This document shows positions 50,077 through 58,950 of a stretch of DNA of 64,000 nucleotides, one piece after another. The DNA is from JADZEM01 sp046328125 (lineage in GTDB: Bacteria; Chloroflexota; UBA6077; JACCZL01), in assembly GCA_046328125.1 (NCBI GenBank), contig JAXLXF010000027.1, positions 46,565 to 110,564 of the forward strand, given 5' to 3'. Both the position numbers and the translations under genes were made by a program. The notes beneath the pieces are model-generated. The model did not search any database. It was not told where the DNA came from and saw only the letters and a list, made by a program, of their open reading frames with translations. The first letter of the stretch is position 1, and the number at the start of each line of letters is the position of its first letter.

Positions 50077-52293
50077 TCAGTGCTGCACCGGTGTGAGATC
50101 CCGAGGCTCAGGTGGAGCGGCTGCGCCATAGAAATCCCACCATAGCGGAGCCTCGAACTTCGTATTGCAGGCCAATCCATCACGCGCGGCGGTCCCATTG
50201 TACGGGTTGGCAGTGTCGAGGTGGTTCGGATCGCCATTCACCGGGCCAAGCTGCTGCACACCGTACCGCAAGACCGCCTGAGCATCGGCTTGACTGGCAA
50301 AGTCCTCACACTTGTACGCATCTATATAATGTCCACTTGCGTCTTTCACCAGGTAGATGGCGGGATTGAATGGCGTGGGAACTGCGCTCGCGCCCGGACT
50401 CGGCGTCACCCCGGTGCGCGCCACAATTGTGTAGTCACCGTCATTCGGATATTGCCAGTTTCTATACGTAGTACAGGCAATACCATCCTCGATCCCATCT
50501 TCCTTGTCGAGTTGGTTAGGGTCAGCAGGGTTCAATCTCAAAACCCGCTGCGCTTCGCCCTGCGAGTAAAAGGTCGGACAATCGTAGAAATTGCCCGTTG
50601 CAAAAGCGAACTGGTTCAGGTCTCGGCACGGGACACCGTTGCAGAAGCCGTTCACGTTGTTGTCGTTGTTGTTGTTGCTGTTGTTGTTGTTGCCGTTGTT
50701 GTTCCCGTTGTCCCAGCCGTACGGGGTCGGCGTCGGGAGCGGGGTCGGCGTACGGGTCGCCAGTGAGGCCCGAACCTGGATCTGGATCTTCTGGCAGGGG
50801 ATCGTCGAGTCCACGTAGAAGGTGTACTCGTGCTGGCCCGGGAACGAGAGCTGGACCGTCCACTCCCAGACGTAGCCGCGCTGGCCCGGCCGCTCCCGCA
50901 CGAACGTCGTCTTCTCGGTGCCAGCCAGCCGGCCGTACGGGTGCGGCCGCGACGAGGTCACCGCGATCAGCACTTCGTTGTTGACGCGCGGCACTTCCGG
51001 CGCGAACGTCATCTGCTCGTCGCCGTAGCACGGGTCCGAGCCGGCTGGCGCACTCGCCGGGGCCGGATTAGCCGCGCCCGGCAGCCCGCTCGCTCCAGGG
51101 TTCGTGCTCGGAGGCGGGTTGGTGTTCGGCGGCGGAACGGTGTTCGCCGTCGGGTACGTCTGGGCGGTGGGATACGCCTGGGCAACCACGGTCGTCGCCG
51201 TCGGAGCTGCCGCCACCGCCGTCGTGGCGGTCGCGGTCGGCACCGCTGCCACCTGCGTAGGCGTCGGCGTGTCGTACGCAAGCTGGGCGGCGTTGATCGT
51301 CGGGTCACCCTGCTTGAACGCCGTCGTCAGGACCGTGCCGGGCAGGTCGCCAGGCCGCGCCACGCCGCCCGGCGAGGTCGGGCTCAGCTGCAATAGGAAC
51401 TGCGAGCCGGCCGCCGCCGCCTGACGCTCTGGACCGAGCCCCTGCCCGGTCAGGACGGACTTGAACGCCTCGCCGAGCGGGACCGCCGTGACGGCTCCCG
51501 TCGCCTTGCTCCACACCATGACGCCACGCTCCCAGCGCAGCAGCACCACGTCCGGGTTCTGGGCGTCTCGGACCGGGCGGCTGACTGGCAGCCCCCAGAT
51601 CTCCTGGCTGAAGCCGGGCAGCAAGCCTCGGTTGCCGCCGTTCGGGAAGGCATCCTCGTAGCGGACCGTTCCCACGAACGCCTGGTAAAACCCGACCGAC
51701 ATGCCTTCCCACTGGTCGGGAGCGTTCGCCTGGATGAACTGCTGAACCCGCGTGCCGTACTCTGGAGTGCCCGGCACCGGCGCGCTCGCCACCAGGGACT
51801 GGTCAACCTCCGGGATGATCCTCCCGCCGATGTTCCGGAACGGGATCGCACCCATCGAGAACAGGTTCATCGTGGAGGCAGCGCCGTTCGGCTCCACCTT
51901 CAGTACGTGATCGCGGAAGATCTGGACCGGCTGGCCCAACAGCGGGAACTGATTCGAGATCGGCGGCCCGAACGTGCGGACGCCGCCGCGCGCCGCGAAG
52001 TAGCTGCCGATCGGGCCATCCGCGACCGCGAACCCGGTCTCCTGGAAGACCGGTGATGCGCGCGTCGGCGATTCCGGCGCGGCCGGCGGCAGCGCAGCCG
52101 CCCCCACGACGAGCGGCACTCGATCGACCGGGCCGGTGAACGCCCAGACGATCGTCAGCAACAGCACCAACCGCACGGAGATCCCAAGCGCAGCGGGGGC
52201 GCGGCCCCTGACACCGAGCTGGGCGCGCAGGCGTCGCCAGCCAGGCGCGACCCAGACTGCGCGGCGCTCGCTGTCCTCGGCTCGCTTCGCCAT
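50077..52293 (-). CDS. Anchored extracellular protein with two Excalibur-like calcium-binding domains
   Basis: This 738-residue protein has a basic N-terminus and one membrane helix (about 35-60, SVRLVLLLTIVWAFTGPV) that exposes the rest outside. A roughly 250-residue module (FFAARGGVRTFGPPISNQF-type region) is followed by long Thr/Pro/Ala linkers (TPTPTQ, PPPNTNPPPSTNP), a beta domain, an Asn-rich stretch (about 17 Asn in 28 residues) and two C-terminal repeats (FYDCPTFYSQGEAQRVL ... DPNQLD ... DGIACT; YKCEDFASQADAQAVL ... DPNHLD ... DGLACN). These match the Excalibur pattern, usually calcium-binding and disulfide-linked. The start is the ATG at 52293 with GGGAG. Confidence 0.8.
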   Translation of the reverse strand: MAKRAEDSERRAVWVAPGWRRLRAQLGVRGRAPAALGISVRLVLLLTIVWAFTGPVDRVPLVVGAAALPPAAPESPTRASPVFQETGFAVADGPIGSYFAARGGVRTFGPPISNQFPLLGQPVQIFRDHVLKVEPNGAASTMNLFSMGAIPFRNIGGRIIPEVDQSLVASAPVPGTPEYGTRVQQFIQANAPDQWEGMSVGFYQAFVGTVRYEDAFPNGGNRGLLPGFSQEIWGLPVSRPVRDAQNPDVVLLRWERGVMVWSKATGAVTAVPLGEAFKSVLTGQGLGPERQAAAAGSQFLLQLSPTSPGGVARPGDLPGTVLTTAFKQGDPTINAAQLAYDTPTPTQVAAVPTATATTAVAAAPTATTVVAQAYPTAQTYPTANTVPPPNTNPPPSTNPGASGLPGAANPAPASAPAGSDPCYGDEQMTFAPEVPRVNNEVLIAVTSSRPHPYGRLAGTEKTTFVRERPGQRGYVWEWTVQLSFPGQHEYTFYVDSTIPCQKIQIQVRASLATRTPTPLPTPTPYGWDNGNNNGNNNNSNNNNDNNVNGFCNGVPCRDLNQFAFATGNFYDCPTFYSQGEAQRVLRLNPADPNQLDKEDGIEDGIACTTYRNWQYPNDGDYTIVARTGVTPSPGASAVPTPFNPAIYLVKDASGHYIDAYKCEDFASQADAQAVLRYGVQQLGPVNGDPNHLDTANPYNGTAARDGLACNTKFEAPLWWDFYGAAAPPEPRDLTPVQH
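50653..50715. repeat. GTT/AAC trinucleotide-rich tract within the surface protein gene
   Basis: About twenty GTT-like triplets, with a few variants, encode the Asn-rich stretch on the minus strand. Because the unit is three bases, slippage would change length without breaking the frame. Confidence 0.85.
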
Positions 52294-52630
52294 GAATCCG
52301 TTCTCCCTGGGCGGTGCCACCTGCCGGCTGCCAGCGTCAACGCCTCGCCAGAAGCCAGCCTCGCGATGGGGTCACAATCCGTGTGATGTACCGTCACCGC
52401 GATGAACGCCACTCGTTCGTGGAAGGGGACGGGCTGCGTTCGCCGCTCATTCTAGCCTAGTCTGGGCACGAAGAAAAGCCCCGGAAGCGGCATTTTCTGC
52501 CCTTCTGGTGACGTCTTTGTGACATCACTCGTCAGAAGGTTGCCTTATCTCTCACAACGAGAGACCGCGCACGCGGATGTGCCCAAGATTCACGTCTTCG
52601 CGCAGTTGACGAAATGAGGCGCGACAGGGG

Positions 52631-52702
52631 GTGCCGAGCCGGTCGTCCGGTGGCGCCCGCCGGGCGCGGCCGGCGGGCGCGGTCGTTCTCGTCGCTCGGC
52701 AC
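52631..52702. repeat. Nested hairpin between two minus-strand genes
   Basis: The stretch 52294-52710 has no gene. It contains GCGCCCGCCG/CGGCGGGCGC (52653-52662, 52671-52680) nested inside GTGCCGAGC/GCTCGGCAC (52631-52639, 52694-52702). It lies just downstream of the zinc-ribbon protein gene and may terminate it. The rest, 52294-52630, should include the promoter of the surface protein gene, but I see no convincing boxes. Confidence 0.65.
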
Positions 52703-52710
52703 GTCCGCGC

Positions 52711-53283
52711 TCAGCCCCCGCCGTGCGAGGTTTGCTGACTCTGCCGATACCGTGCCGCGCTGTACGCCAGCCGCCTGGCACGGTAACGAGGGTCTTGCTG
52801 GTAGCGGAGCCGCTCGCGCTCGGCGTGGCGGCAGCGCGGGCAGAGCACTCGCGTACTCGCCGCCTGCCGGCGCTGGCGGCGGCGCGCGAAGCTGGCCCCA
52901 CAGACCTGGCAGGCGTCGCTGCCGTCGCCAGTCGAGGCCGCCGCGCGGTCGCCAGGGACGGGGAGGTCGTCGAGCGCGATCTCCGCCTCGGTCGCGACGG
53001 ACTTGGGCGCGGTCGCGCGCGGGTGGAGGCGCAAGAACCGGCGCGCCGCCTCGATGGCGGAGTGGCACGACAGCAGGTCGTCCGGCGAGGTTCGGCGGGC
53101 CACCGCCCGAAACAGCTCGACGCGCTCGCCATCCTCGACGGCCCAGAAGTGGCCGTGCTCGGTCATCGCCGCCCAGACCCAGGGGACCGGCTCGTGGTGC
53201 GCCCCGGACCGCACCAGGGTAACCGCCTGTACGTCCAGCCCGCTCCGCTCTCGCACGTGCGACGCGACCTTCTCGGGGTCCAT
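52711..53283 (-). CDS. Zinc-ribbon-containing protein of unknown function
   Basis: This 190-residue protein starts at an ATG with GAGGAG upstream. The N-terminal 80 residues look globular (VPWVWAAMTEHGHFWAVEDG, ELFRAVARRTSPDDLLSCHS). The C-terminal part has two Cys pairs (CQVCGASFARRR, then CPRCRHAERERL) spaced like a zinc ribbon, in a very basic setting that suggests nucleic acid contact. No family is recognised. It is probably a monocistronic gene flanked by repeats. Confidence 0.65.
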   Translation of the reverse strand: MDPEKVASHVRERSGLDVQAVTLVRSGAHHEPVPWVWAAMTEHGHFWAVEDGERVELFRAVARRTSPDDLLSCHSAIEAARRFLRLHPRATAPKSVATEAEIALDDLPVPGDRAAASTGDGSDACQVCGASFARRRQRRQAASTRVLCPRCRHAERERLRYQQDPRYRARRLAYSAARYRQSQQTSHGGG

Positions 53284-53384
53284 GCGGCTCCTCGCCCGAC
53301 TGCTTCAGGATGACGGCATGTCACTCTTCTGCGCGAAGTGACACGCCACCATCGGGCGCAACAAGCGTGCCGGCAAGAACGAGC

Positions 53385-53593
53385 GGGGCGCGATACATCG
53401 CGCCCCTACGAGGCCAGACCTTGTACGGGCGCAATTTATTGCGCCCCGCACGTCATCGCACCCTGCGACTTATTGCGCCCCGCACGTCATCGCACCCTGC
53501 GACTCATTGCGCCCCGCACGTCATCTCGCCCCGCACGTCATCTCGCCCCGCACGTCATCGCGCCCCGCGACTCATCGCGACCTGCAACCGTCG
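53385..53593. repeat. Family A palindrome running into a 17-bp tandem array
   Basis: This is the main content of the gene-free stretch 53284-53635. Arms 53385-53409 and 53423-53447 form an imperfect inverted repeat (GGGGCGCGATACATCGCGCC on the left). From 53441 the last bases of the right arm start nine 17-base units (consensus GCGCCCCGCACGTCATC), some alternating with a variant (GCACCCTGCGACTCATT). The organisation parallels that at 23422-23625, with a different unit length. There are no spacers. Confidence 0.88.
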
Positions 53594-53635
53594 TTCCCCA
53601 CCACTCTGCCGAGGTTGGGCGTGGAGTCGTCCTGC

Positions 53636-54589
53636 CTACGAGCAGGTGATCGGCGTCGGCGTCGAGGTCGCGCCGGGCACACCGGGGGCCGTCGTGGACG
53701 TCGGCGTGGGCGTGTTCGTGCAGACGATGATGATGACCTTGAGCGGCGTGGAGGTGGGAGGCTTTGTCGCGGCAGCGGCGGCGCCGCCCCCAGCGTTGTC
53801 GTTCCCGTTGCCCAGGTCGAAGTTGTCCGAATCGCCGTTGTCGTTGCCGCCGAGCGAGACGTCGACCGGGTGGTAGGCGCTGATCGGCGCCCACGGCACC
53901 GTCGTGGCCGTCGGCGTGGCGGCGCCGGGAACGGGACGGCTCGCGATTACGTCCGGCACGCCCGCCGCTGCGTGGGCCAGGATCAAGTCCGTCCCGCGCG
54001 GCAGGCCGAACAAGGACGGCTCGGTGATCTGGAGCCGCACCGCCCGCACGATCAGCGCGCCCACGTCACCACCGTTGCCGCCGACCAGCTGCTCGTTCAG
54101 GATCGCAAAGCCGACGCCCGGGATCTCGACACGGGTGTTGGCCGGGGGGTTCGGATACGAGATGCCGGCGACCAGCAAGCTCCCAAACGTCACCGAGGCC
54201 GATGGGCGTCCGCCGCTGACGGTCGCCACGATCCGCACGTCGTGGGCGCGGACCACGCCGCCGAGCAGCTCGCCGTCCGCCACGTTGGTGGTGCTGGTGA
54301 CGGTGCCGGCGCCAAGATCGCCCGTCGAGCTCGTCGCGATCTGCGAGAGCGAGCCGACCGCGTTGCCGACGCCATACCCTGCCCCAGGCGAGGTGTCAGA
54401 GACATTGCCGCCATTCGACGGCAGCTGGACGTACGCCGAGCCTGGCACGCCCACGGCCGGGCTGCCGACAGCCAGTCCGTACGCCTCGCCCCCGACGCGG
54501 ACCGCCGCCATCGAGCTTGGAGCGGCGAGCGTCAGGACGTTCGCAACGACGAAGATCGCGACGACCAGAGCGAGCCGGAGGACGAGCAT
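53636..54589 (-). CDS. Secreted protein, choice-of-anchor P-like with Pro/Thr tail
   Basis: This 317-residue protein has a signal peptide (MLVLRLALVVAIFVVANVLT). Residues about 30-200 are a beta-rich module with GEAYGLAVGSPAVGVPGSAY, VQLPSNGGNVSD and EIPGVGFAILNEQ, resembling the 'choice-of-anchor P' family of exported proteins. An Asn/Asp/Gly stretch (GGNDNGDSDNFDLGNGNDNA) and a Thr/Pro-rich tail follow. No catalytic site is visible. It is likely a surface or matrix protein; the recognition is moderate. Confidence 0.68.
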   Translation of the reverse strand: MLVLRLALVVAIFVVANVLTLAAPSSMAAVRVGGEAYGLAVGSPAVGVPGSAYVQLPSNGGNVSDTSPGAGYGVGNAVGSLSQIATSSTGDLGAGTVTSTTNVADGELLGGVVRAHDVRIVATVSGGRPSASVTFGSLLVAGISYPNPPANTRVEIPGVGFAILNEQLVGGNGGDVGALIVRAVRLQITEPSLFGLPRGTDLILAHAAAGVPDVIASRPVPGAATPTATTVPWAPISAYHPVDVSLGGNDNGDSDNFDLGNGNDNAGGGAAAAATKPPTSTPLKVIIIVCTNTPTPTSTTAPGVPGATSTPTPITCS

Positions 54590-54776
54590 GCCAGTACCTC
54601 AGGGGTGTGCCACGCCACCCGCCTGCACCGAATGTCGTCGGGCAGCCAGGTCTCGCGAGCACGTTCGGTCTTCGGCGACGTCCTGATAGGGTCTCCGGGC
54701 GGGAAGTCCTGACGGGATGTCGCGCGGCAAAGCTTAGCCGACGTCGAACTTTCTGGCAACTCCCCCGCACCGCACG

Positions 54777-56111
54777 TCATGACGGCTCGGACCCCGCCTG
54801 CTCTCGCGCCGCCGTAACCGCCGCTGGCGGGGTCACCAGCACCTTGTCCACCCGCCGCACGTCCATGTCCACGACCTCGAGCCGCAGCCCTTCCCACGCG
54901 ACGCGGTCCCCCGTGCGCGGCACCCGTCCGAGCAGGTGCATCACCAGCCCGCCGACCGTCCGAAACTGCTCGCGGCCCGGCTCCGGGTCCACGTCCGCCA
55001 GCTCGGCGAGCTCCTCGACGCTCAGCAGGCCGTCTACCAGCAGCGAGCCGTCGTCGCGACGGACCACCTCCGGCTCGGCCTCAGGTCCGTCGTCCGGGAG
55101 ATCGCCGACGATCGCCTCCAGGATGTCGGTCGGGGTCACCAGCCCGACGATGGTCCCATGCTCGTCCACCGCGAGCGCCACCCGTGCGCTGACGCCCCTG
55201 AACGTCTCCAGGAGCTGGAGCGCCGTCATCGTCTCCGGCACGAACGTCGGCGGGAACATGCTCGCCAGCAGGTCCGGCTGCCGGCCGGCGAACAGCTCTG
55301 CCGCGAGCTGCTTCATCGGGGCGATGCCGACGATCTGGTCCAGGTCGCCCCGCGCAACGGGGTAATACGTGTGGCTGCTGCTCGCGATCCGCTCCCAGGT
55401 CAGCGCTGGCGGATCCTCCACGTCCAGCCAGGTGATGCGCGGGCGCGGCACCATCAACGCGTCCACCCGCCGATCCCCGAAGCGGAAGACGCTCTCCACG
55501 ATCTCCCGCTCGGCCTCCAGGAACACGCCGGTCTGGGCGCCCTCCGCGATCATCAGCCGGACCTCTTCCTCGGTCACGCTGGTGTCGATGGCGGTCGGCG
55601 CCCGCAGCAGGCGCAGCACGGCCTCAGTCGAGAGGCTCAACAGCCCCACCACCGGCCCGGCCACCGTCGAGAGCACGCGCATTGGCCCGGCGACTCGCGC
55701 CGCGACGGTCTCGGCGTTCGCCAGTCCGATCCGCTTCGGGACGAGCTCGCCCAGGATCAACGAGAGGTACGTGATCGCGGCCACCACCCCGGCCAGGGCG
55801 ATCGCGTGGCCGTACGGCGCGAGGCCGGGCACCCGGTCCAGCGCCAGCCCGATCCGGTCCGCGATGGTCGCTCCGCCGAACGCCCCGGCGAAGATCCCGA
55901 CCAGCGTGATCCCCACCTGGACCGTCGAGAGGAAGCGGGTCGGCTCCTCGGCCAGTTGAAGGGCCGTCGCCGCCCCGAGATCGCCCTGCTCGACTCGCTG
56001 CCGCAAGCGGGCCTTGCGCGCCGAGACGACGGCGATCTCGGACATCGCCAGCAACGCGTTGACCGCGATCAGCGCCAGCACGATCGACGCTTCGAGCCCG
56101 ATTCCGTCCAT
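54777..56111 (-). CDS. CNNM/CorC-type membrane protein with CBS pair
   Basis: This 444-residue protein is read from the ATG at 56111, with a GTG one codon earlier. Residues about 5-185 form the DUF21/CNNM membrane domain (SIVLALIAVNALLAMSEIAV, FLSTVQVGITLVGIFAGAFG, LILGELVPKRIGLANAE). Two CBS motifs follow (VDALMVPRPRITWLDVED and VALAVDEHGTIVGLVTPTDI). A C-terminal CorC/HlyC transporter-associated domain (DGSLLVDGLLSVEELAELAD) ends the protein. Family members are linked to Mg2+ or Co2+ efflux and are often called hemolysin-like without haemolytic activity. Confidence 0.93.
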   Translation of the reverse strand: MDGIGLEASIVLALIAVNALLAMSEIAVVSARKARLRQRVEQGDLGAATALQLAEEPTRFLSTVQVGITLVGIFAGAFGGATIADRIGLALDRVPGLAPYGHAIALAGVVAAITYLSLILGELVPKRIGLANAETVAARVAGPMRVLSTVAGPVVGLLSLSTEAVLRLLRAPTAIDTSVTEEEVRLMIAEGAQTGVFLEAEREIVESVFRFGDRRVDALMVPRPRITWLDVEDPPALTWERIASSSHTYYPVARGDLDQIVGIAPMKQLAAELFAGRQPDLLASMFPPTFVPETMTALQLLETFRGVSARVALAVDEHGTIVGLVTPTDILEAIVGDLPDDGPEAEPEVVRRDDGSLLVDGLLSVEELAELADVDPEPGREQFRTVGGLVMHLLGRVPRTGDRVAWEGLRLEVVDMDVRRVDKVLVTPPAAVTAAREQAGSEPS

Positions 56112-56274
56112 CACGCTCGACGCCAGGGTGTACGTCGCTCGATCACATCATCCACGTTTCACCACACGTTAACGCCCGCTGAATGGTGCACCATCCGCGT
56201 GACCGGTAGATTAAGGGCCAGGTGCATGGCATGGGCGACCGTTCGGCCGGCCACCACGTCCGATAGGGAGTACC

Positions 56275-58164
56275 GTGACCTCGGTGGCGAGCGACCCGCC
56301 CAGTCTCACCCAAGAGCAGCCCACGAGCCAGCCTCGCTCCCGTCTGGCGTCGATCGCGGCTCCCGTGGTCTGTGTCACGCTCGTTTTCCTGGTTTCGGCC
56401 GGGCTGCGTCTGGATCAACTGGGCCTCTACTCCACCACCGACGAGGCGTACTGGATGCAGCGGTCCGTCCGCTTCGGCGCGGCGCTCGCCCGCGGAGATT
56501 TCGCTAGCACGTTGCGGGCCGGGCACCCTGGCGTGACCGTGACCTGGCTGGGTGTGCTCGGGATCGGGCCAGAGCGGCTCGCCCGGTACCTGCCCGAGCG
56601 GTACACCCAGCTGGAGGTGCTGGAGGTCGCACCTGGCTACCTGGAGACGTTCGACGGCGCTCGGCGGGCCGTCGCGCTGGCGGCGGCGGCGCTGGTGGCG
56701 CTGGCCGTGGCGCTCGCCTGGCCGTTGCTCGGGCGCGGGCCGGCGCTGATCGGCGGTGCCATCTTGACGCTCGATCCGTACGCAATCGGAATGACGCGCA
56801 TCCTCCACGCCGACGCGCTGCTGGCCCCACTGATGACCGTGTCACTGCTGGCCGGGCTGCTGTACTGGACGCGGGTCGGCCCCTCGGGGCGTGGCCGAAC
56901 GGGGCAAGCGAGCTGGCCGTACCTGGCGCTCTCCAGTGCCGCGGGCGGGCTGGCCTTGCTGACGAAGGCGCCGTCAGGCTACCTGCCGCTCTTCTTCGGA
57001 CTGGTCTGCGCGGGCGGACTGGTCGGGCGCTGGCGTGGGCGACGTCGCAGTGGGAGCCAGGCTGACGACCTCTCCCCAGGAATCGGCCGCTGGCGTGAGC
57101 GCACCGGGGCACTGCTCCCGCTCCTGGTGTGGGGTCTGGGGGCGGCAGCCACCTTCGTCCTGCTCTTCCCGGCCATGTGGGTCGATCCGGTCGGCACCGT
57201 CACCCTGCTGATCCAGTTCGTGGCGGTCATCGGGCTGCAACCACATAACGGCAACTTCTTCCTCGGCCAGCCGATCCTCGCCGATCCGGGACCATGGTAC
57301 TACGCCGTCGCCCTGCCGCTCCGGTTCAGCCCGCTGGTGGCGCTCGGCCTGGCATTGCTGACGCTGCCCGCCCCGCGTGCGGAGCCCCGCTTCGTCTCGC
57401 GCTGGCTCCTGACCTACGTCGTCCTGTTCGTCCTGCTGATGACGCTGGCGTCCAAGAAGTTCGACCGGTACATGCTGCCGGCCTTGATGGTGCTGGACCT
57501 CGTGGCCGGCGTCGGACTGTGGCGGCTGGCCGCGCTCCTGGCGAAGAAGGCCCCACCCCCCAGCCCCCTCCCCATTGCGATGGAGAGGGGGAGACGTTCA
57601 AGCCTGCTCCCCCTCTCCACCGCAGTGGGGAGGGGGCTGGGGGGTGGGGCTTCCCCGGTGACGCTCTTCACTCTGGTCGCGGTCACCCAGGCGGCGCTGC
57701 TGACGTCGGTCTGGCCCTACCCCATCGCCTACTACAACCCGCTGGCCGGCGGACCGACCCGAGCCGAGCAGCTGCTGATGGTCGGCTGGGGCGAGGGGCT
57801 GGAGCAGGTCGCCGACTTCCTGAACCGCCTGCCGGACGCCGCTCACCTCTACGTCGTCACCAGCTACAACCACGTGGTCCGGCCGCGCTTCGTCGGCACC
57901 ACCAGCGCCATCACCCCATACGTCGGCTCGCCGCCCCAGGGCCGGCCGCTTCCCACGCCAGATTACGTCGTGCTGTACGTCAACGCCGTCCAGCGCCGCC
58001 AGATCCCGCCCGCGGCCAGGCAGGCGCAGGCGGACGGACCGCCGGCCTTCGTTGCGACGGTCAACGGCGTGCCATACGCCTGGGTCTACCAGATCCCGCG
58101 CTCCGGCCCCCGCCCGACCGGCCCCCTGCCTCCGCTGAACGACTCCGAGTCCGAAGAGAACTGA
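56275..58164 (+). CDS. GT39/ArnT-like membrane glycosyltransferase, carrying an inserted palindrome
   Basis: This protein has 629 residues and about ten or more membrane helices. The first external loop has TTDEAYWMQRSVRFG and RAGHPGVTVTWLG, the Asp-Glu and His-Pro-Gly motifs of dolichyl/undecaprenyl-phosphate-mannose-type transferases. Later helices include ASKKFDRYMLPALMVL, a typical GT39 feature. Residues about 426-459 (KAPPPSPLPIAMERGR then LSTAVGRGLGGGAS) are read from a perfect GC-rich palindrome, so this stretch is not expected in relatives. It starts at a GTG with AGGGAG. It probably glycosylates surface proteins or lipids. Confidence 0.85.
   Translation: MTSVASDPPSLTQEQPTSQPRSRLASIAAPVVCVTLVFLVSAGLRLDQLGLYSTTDEAYWMQRSVRFGAALARGDFASTLRAGHPGVTVTWLGVLGIGPERLARYLPERYTQLEVLEVAPGYLETFDGARRAVALAAAALVALAVALAWPLLGRGPALIGGAILTLDPYAIGMTRILHADALLAPLMTVSLLAGLLYWTRVGPSGRGRTGQASWPYLALSSAAGGLALLTKAPSGYLPLFFGLVCAGGLVGRWRGRRRSGSQADDLSPGIGRWRERTGALLPLLVWGLGAAATFVLLFPAMWVDPVGTVTLLIQFVAVIGLQPHNGNFFLGQPILADPGPWYYAVALPLRFSPLVALGLALLTLPAPRAEPRFVSRWLLTYVVLFVLLMTLASKKFDRYMLPALMVLDLVAGVGLWRLAALLAKKAPPPSPLPIAMERGRRSSLLPLSTAVGRGLGGGASPVTLFTLVAVTQAALLTSVWPYPIAYYNPLAGGPTRAEQLLMVGWGEGLEQVADFLNRLPDAAHLYVVTSYNHVVRPRFVGTTSAITPYVGSPPQGRPLPTPDYVVLYVNAVQRRQIPPAARQAQADGPPAFVATVNGVPYAWVYQIPRSGPRPTGPLPPLNDSESEEN
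57550..57650. repeat. Long palindrome inside the glycosyltransferase gene (family B)
   Basis: Outer arms 57550-57574 and 57626-57650 (25 bases, perfect) and inner arms 57581-57593 and 57607-57619 (13 bases, perfect) give nearly 44-base arms. The sequence has the C-run/G-run style of the other family B copies. The reading frame stays open through it. Confidence 0.92.
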
Positions 58165-58191
58165 CGCACTACCCCGTCTCCTGTGCTCCCT

Positions 58192-58596
58192 TCAGTGCGT
58201 TGCCACCATTGCCCGCCTGACGTCGGCGTCACGCAGCAGCACCGCCAGCGGCCAGATCGCCAGCGGGACGCCGACGAAGCAGCAGAAGGAGCACGGCAAG
58301 ATCGCCACGATTGCACCCGCGAGACAGACGGTCCAGTTGCGCAGGCGCAGCATCTCCCAGGCGGCGAAGACCACGAATGCGTCCAGCACGATCCGGACGA
58401 CCCCGAGCGCCACCATCACGCCGACGCCCGGCAGCGCGTCACGGGATGACCGCTCGCCGAGAGCCGCCGCCCCGAGGAGCGCCGCCACCACCAGCCAGAG
58501 CACCGTCGCGAGCGCGCTCATGCCGCCGGCCGCCATCAACGCGAGGGCCGGCGCCCGGACCCGCTGCGCGGGATCTCGCCCCTGCTCTTGCTCCAC
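58192..58596 (-). CDS. Small multi-helix membrane protein
   Basis: This 134-residue protein starts at a GTG with GAGAGG upstream. Three to four membrane helices are evident (MSALATVLWLVVAALLGAAA, VMVALGVVRIVLDAFVVFAA and AIVAILPCSFCCFVGVPLAI). The PCSFCCFVGVPLAIW motif with three cysteines and following 'PLAV.LL...VRRAM' is typical of small uncharacterised membrane proteins. The function is unknown. It converges with the glycosyltransferase gene with a 27-base gap. Confidence 0.72.
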   Translation of the reverse strand: MEQEQGRDPAQRVRAPALALMAAGGMSALATVLWLVVAALLGAAALGERSSRDALPGVGVMVALGVVRIVLDAFVVFAAWEMLRLRNWTVCLAGAIVAILPCSFCCFVGVPLAIWPLAVLLRDADVRRAMVATH

Positions 58597-58950
58597 TCAG
58601 GCCTCTCCGTCGGCGCTGGCGCGCACCATGACTCGTACGCCCACAGCTTCGCCGGGGACAGACATGCCTGGACACACACATCCGGACGCACAGATCACGG
58701 TCCGGTACCGGAGTGGGGCTGCACATGCGTCCGATCCGGCCCGCCCGGCTGAGGATACTGGAGGCGTTTCACCCTGTCCACGGCCCGATTGGTCCCGAAC
58801 GGATGGTCGCAACCGGTCGGAAAGACGTCCGTTTCCTGAAATGCGCGCGGAGAAGAGGCCAACAGGTCCCGCTCGCGCGTACACTCTTGCGTCATCTGGT
58901 GGCGCCGTCCCCCCGGCCGCCACTGAAACGTGAACGGAGCCGTACCGCCG
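58597..58950. other. Gene-free stretch of about 350 bases
   Basis: This lies between the divergent small membrane protein gene and the cupredoxin gene. I see no RNA gene, repeat family member or convincing promoter here. GC-rich frames exist but show no supported start. Confidence 0.5.

Noticed and set aside
50653..50715. Phase-variable on/off switch in the surface protein gene
   Set aside because: The unit is three bases, so slippage cannot change the reading frame.
53441..53593. Second array considered as CRISPR
   Set aside because: Units of 17 bases with no unique spacers; they derive from a palindrome arm.
57541..57660. Natural Pro-rich loop in the glycosyltransferase
   Set aside because: The DNA is an almost perfect palindrome of a dispersed family, so insertion is the simpler explanation.
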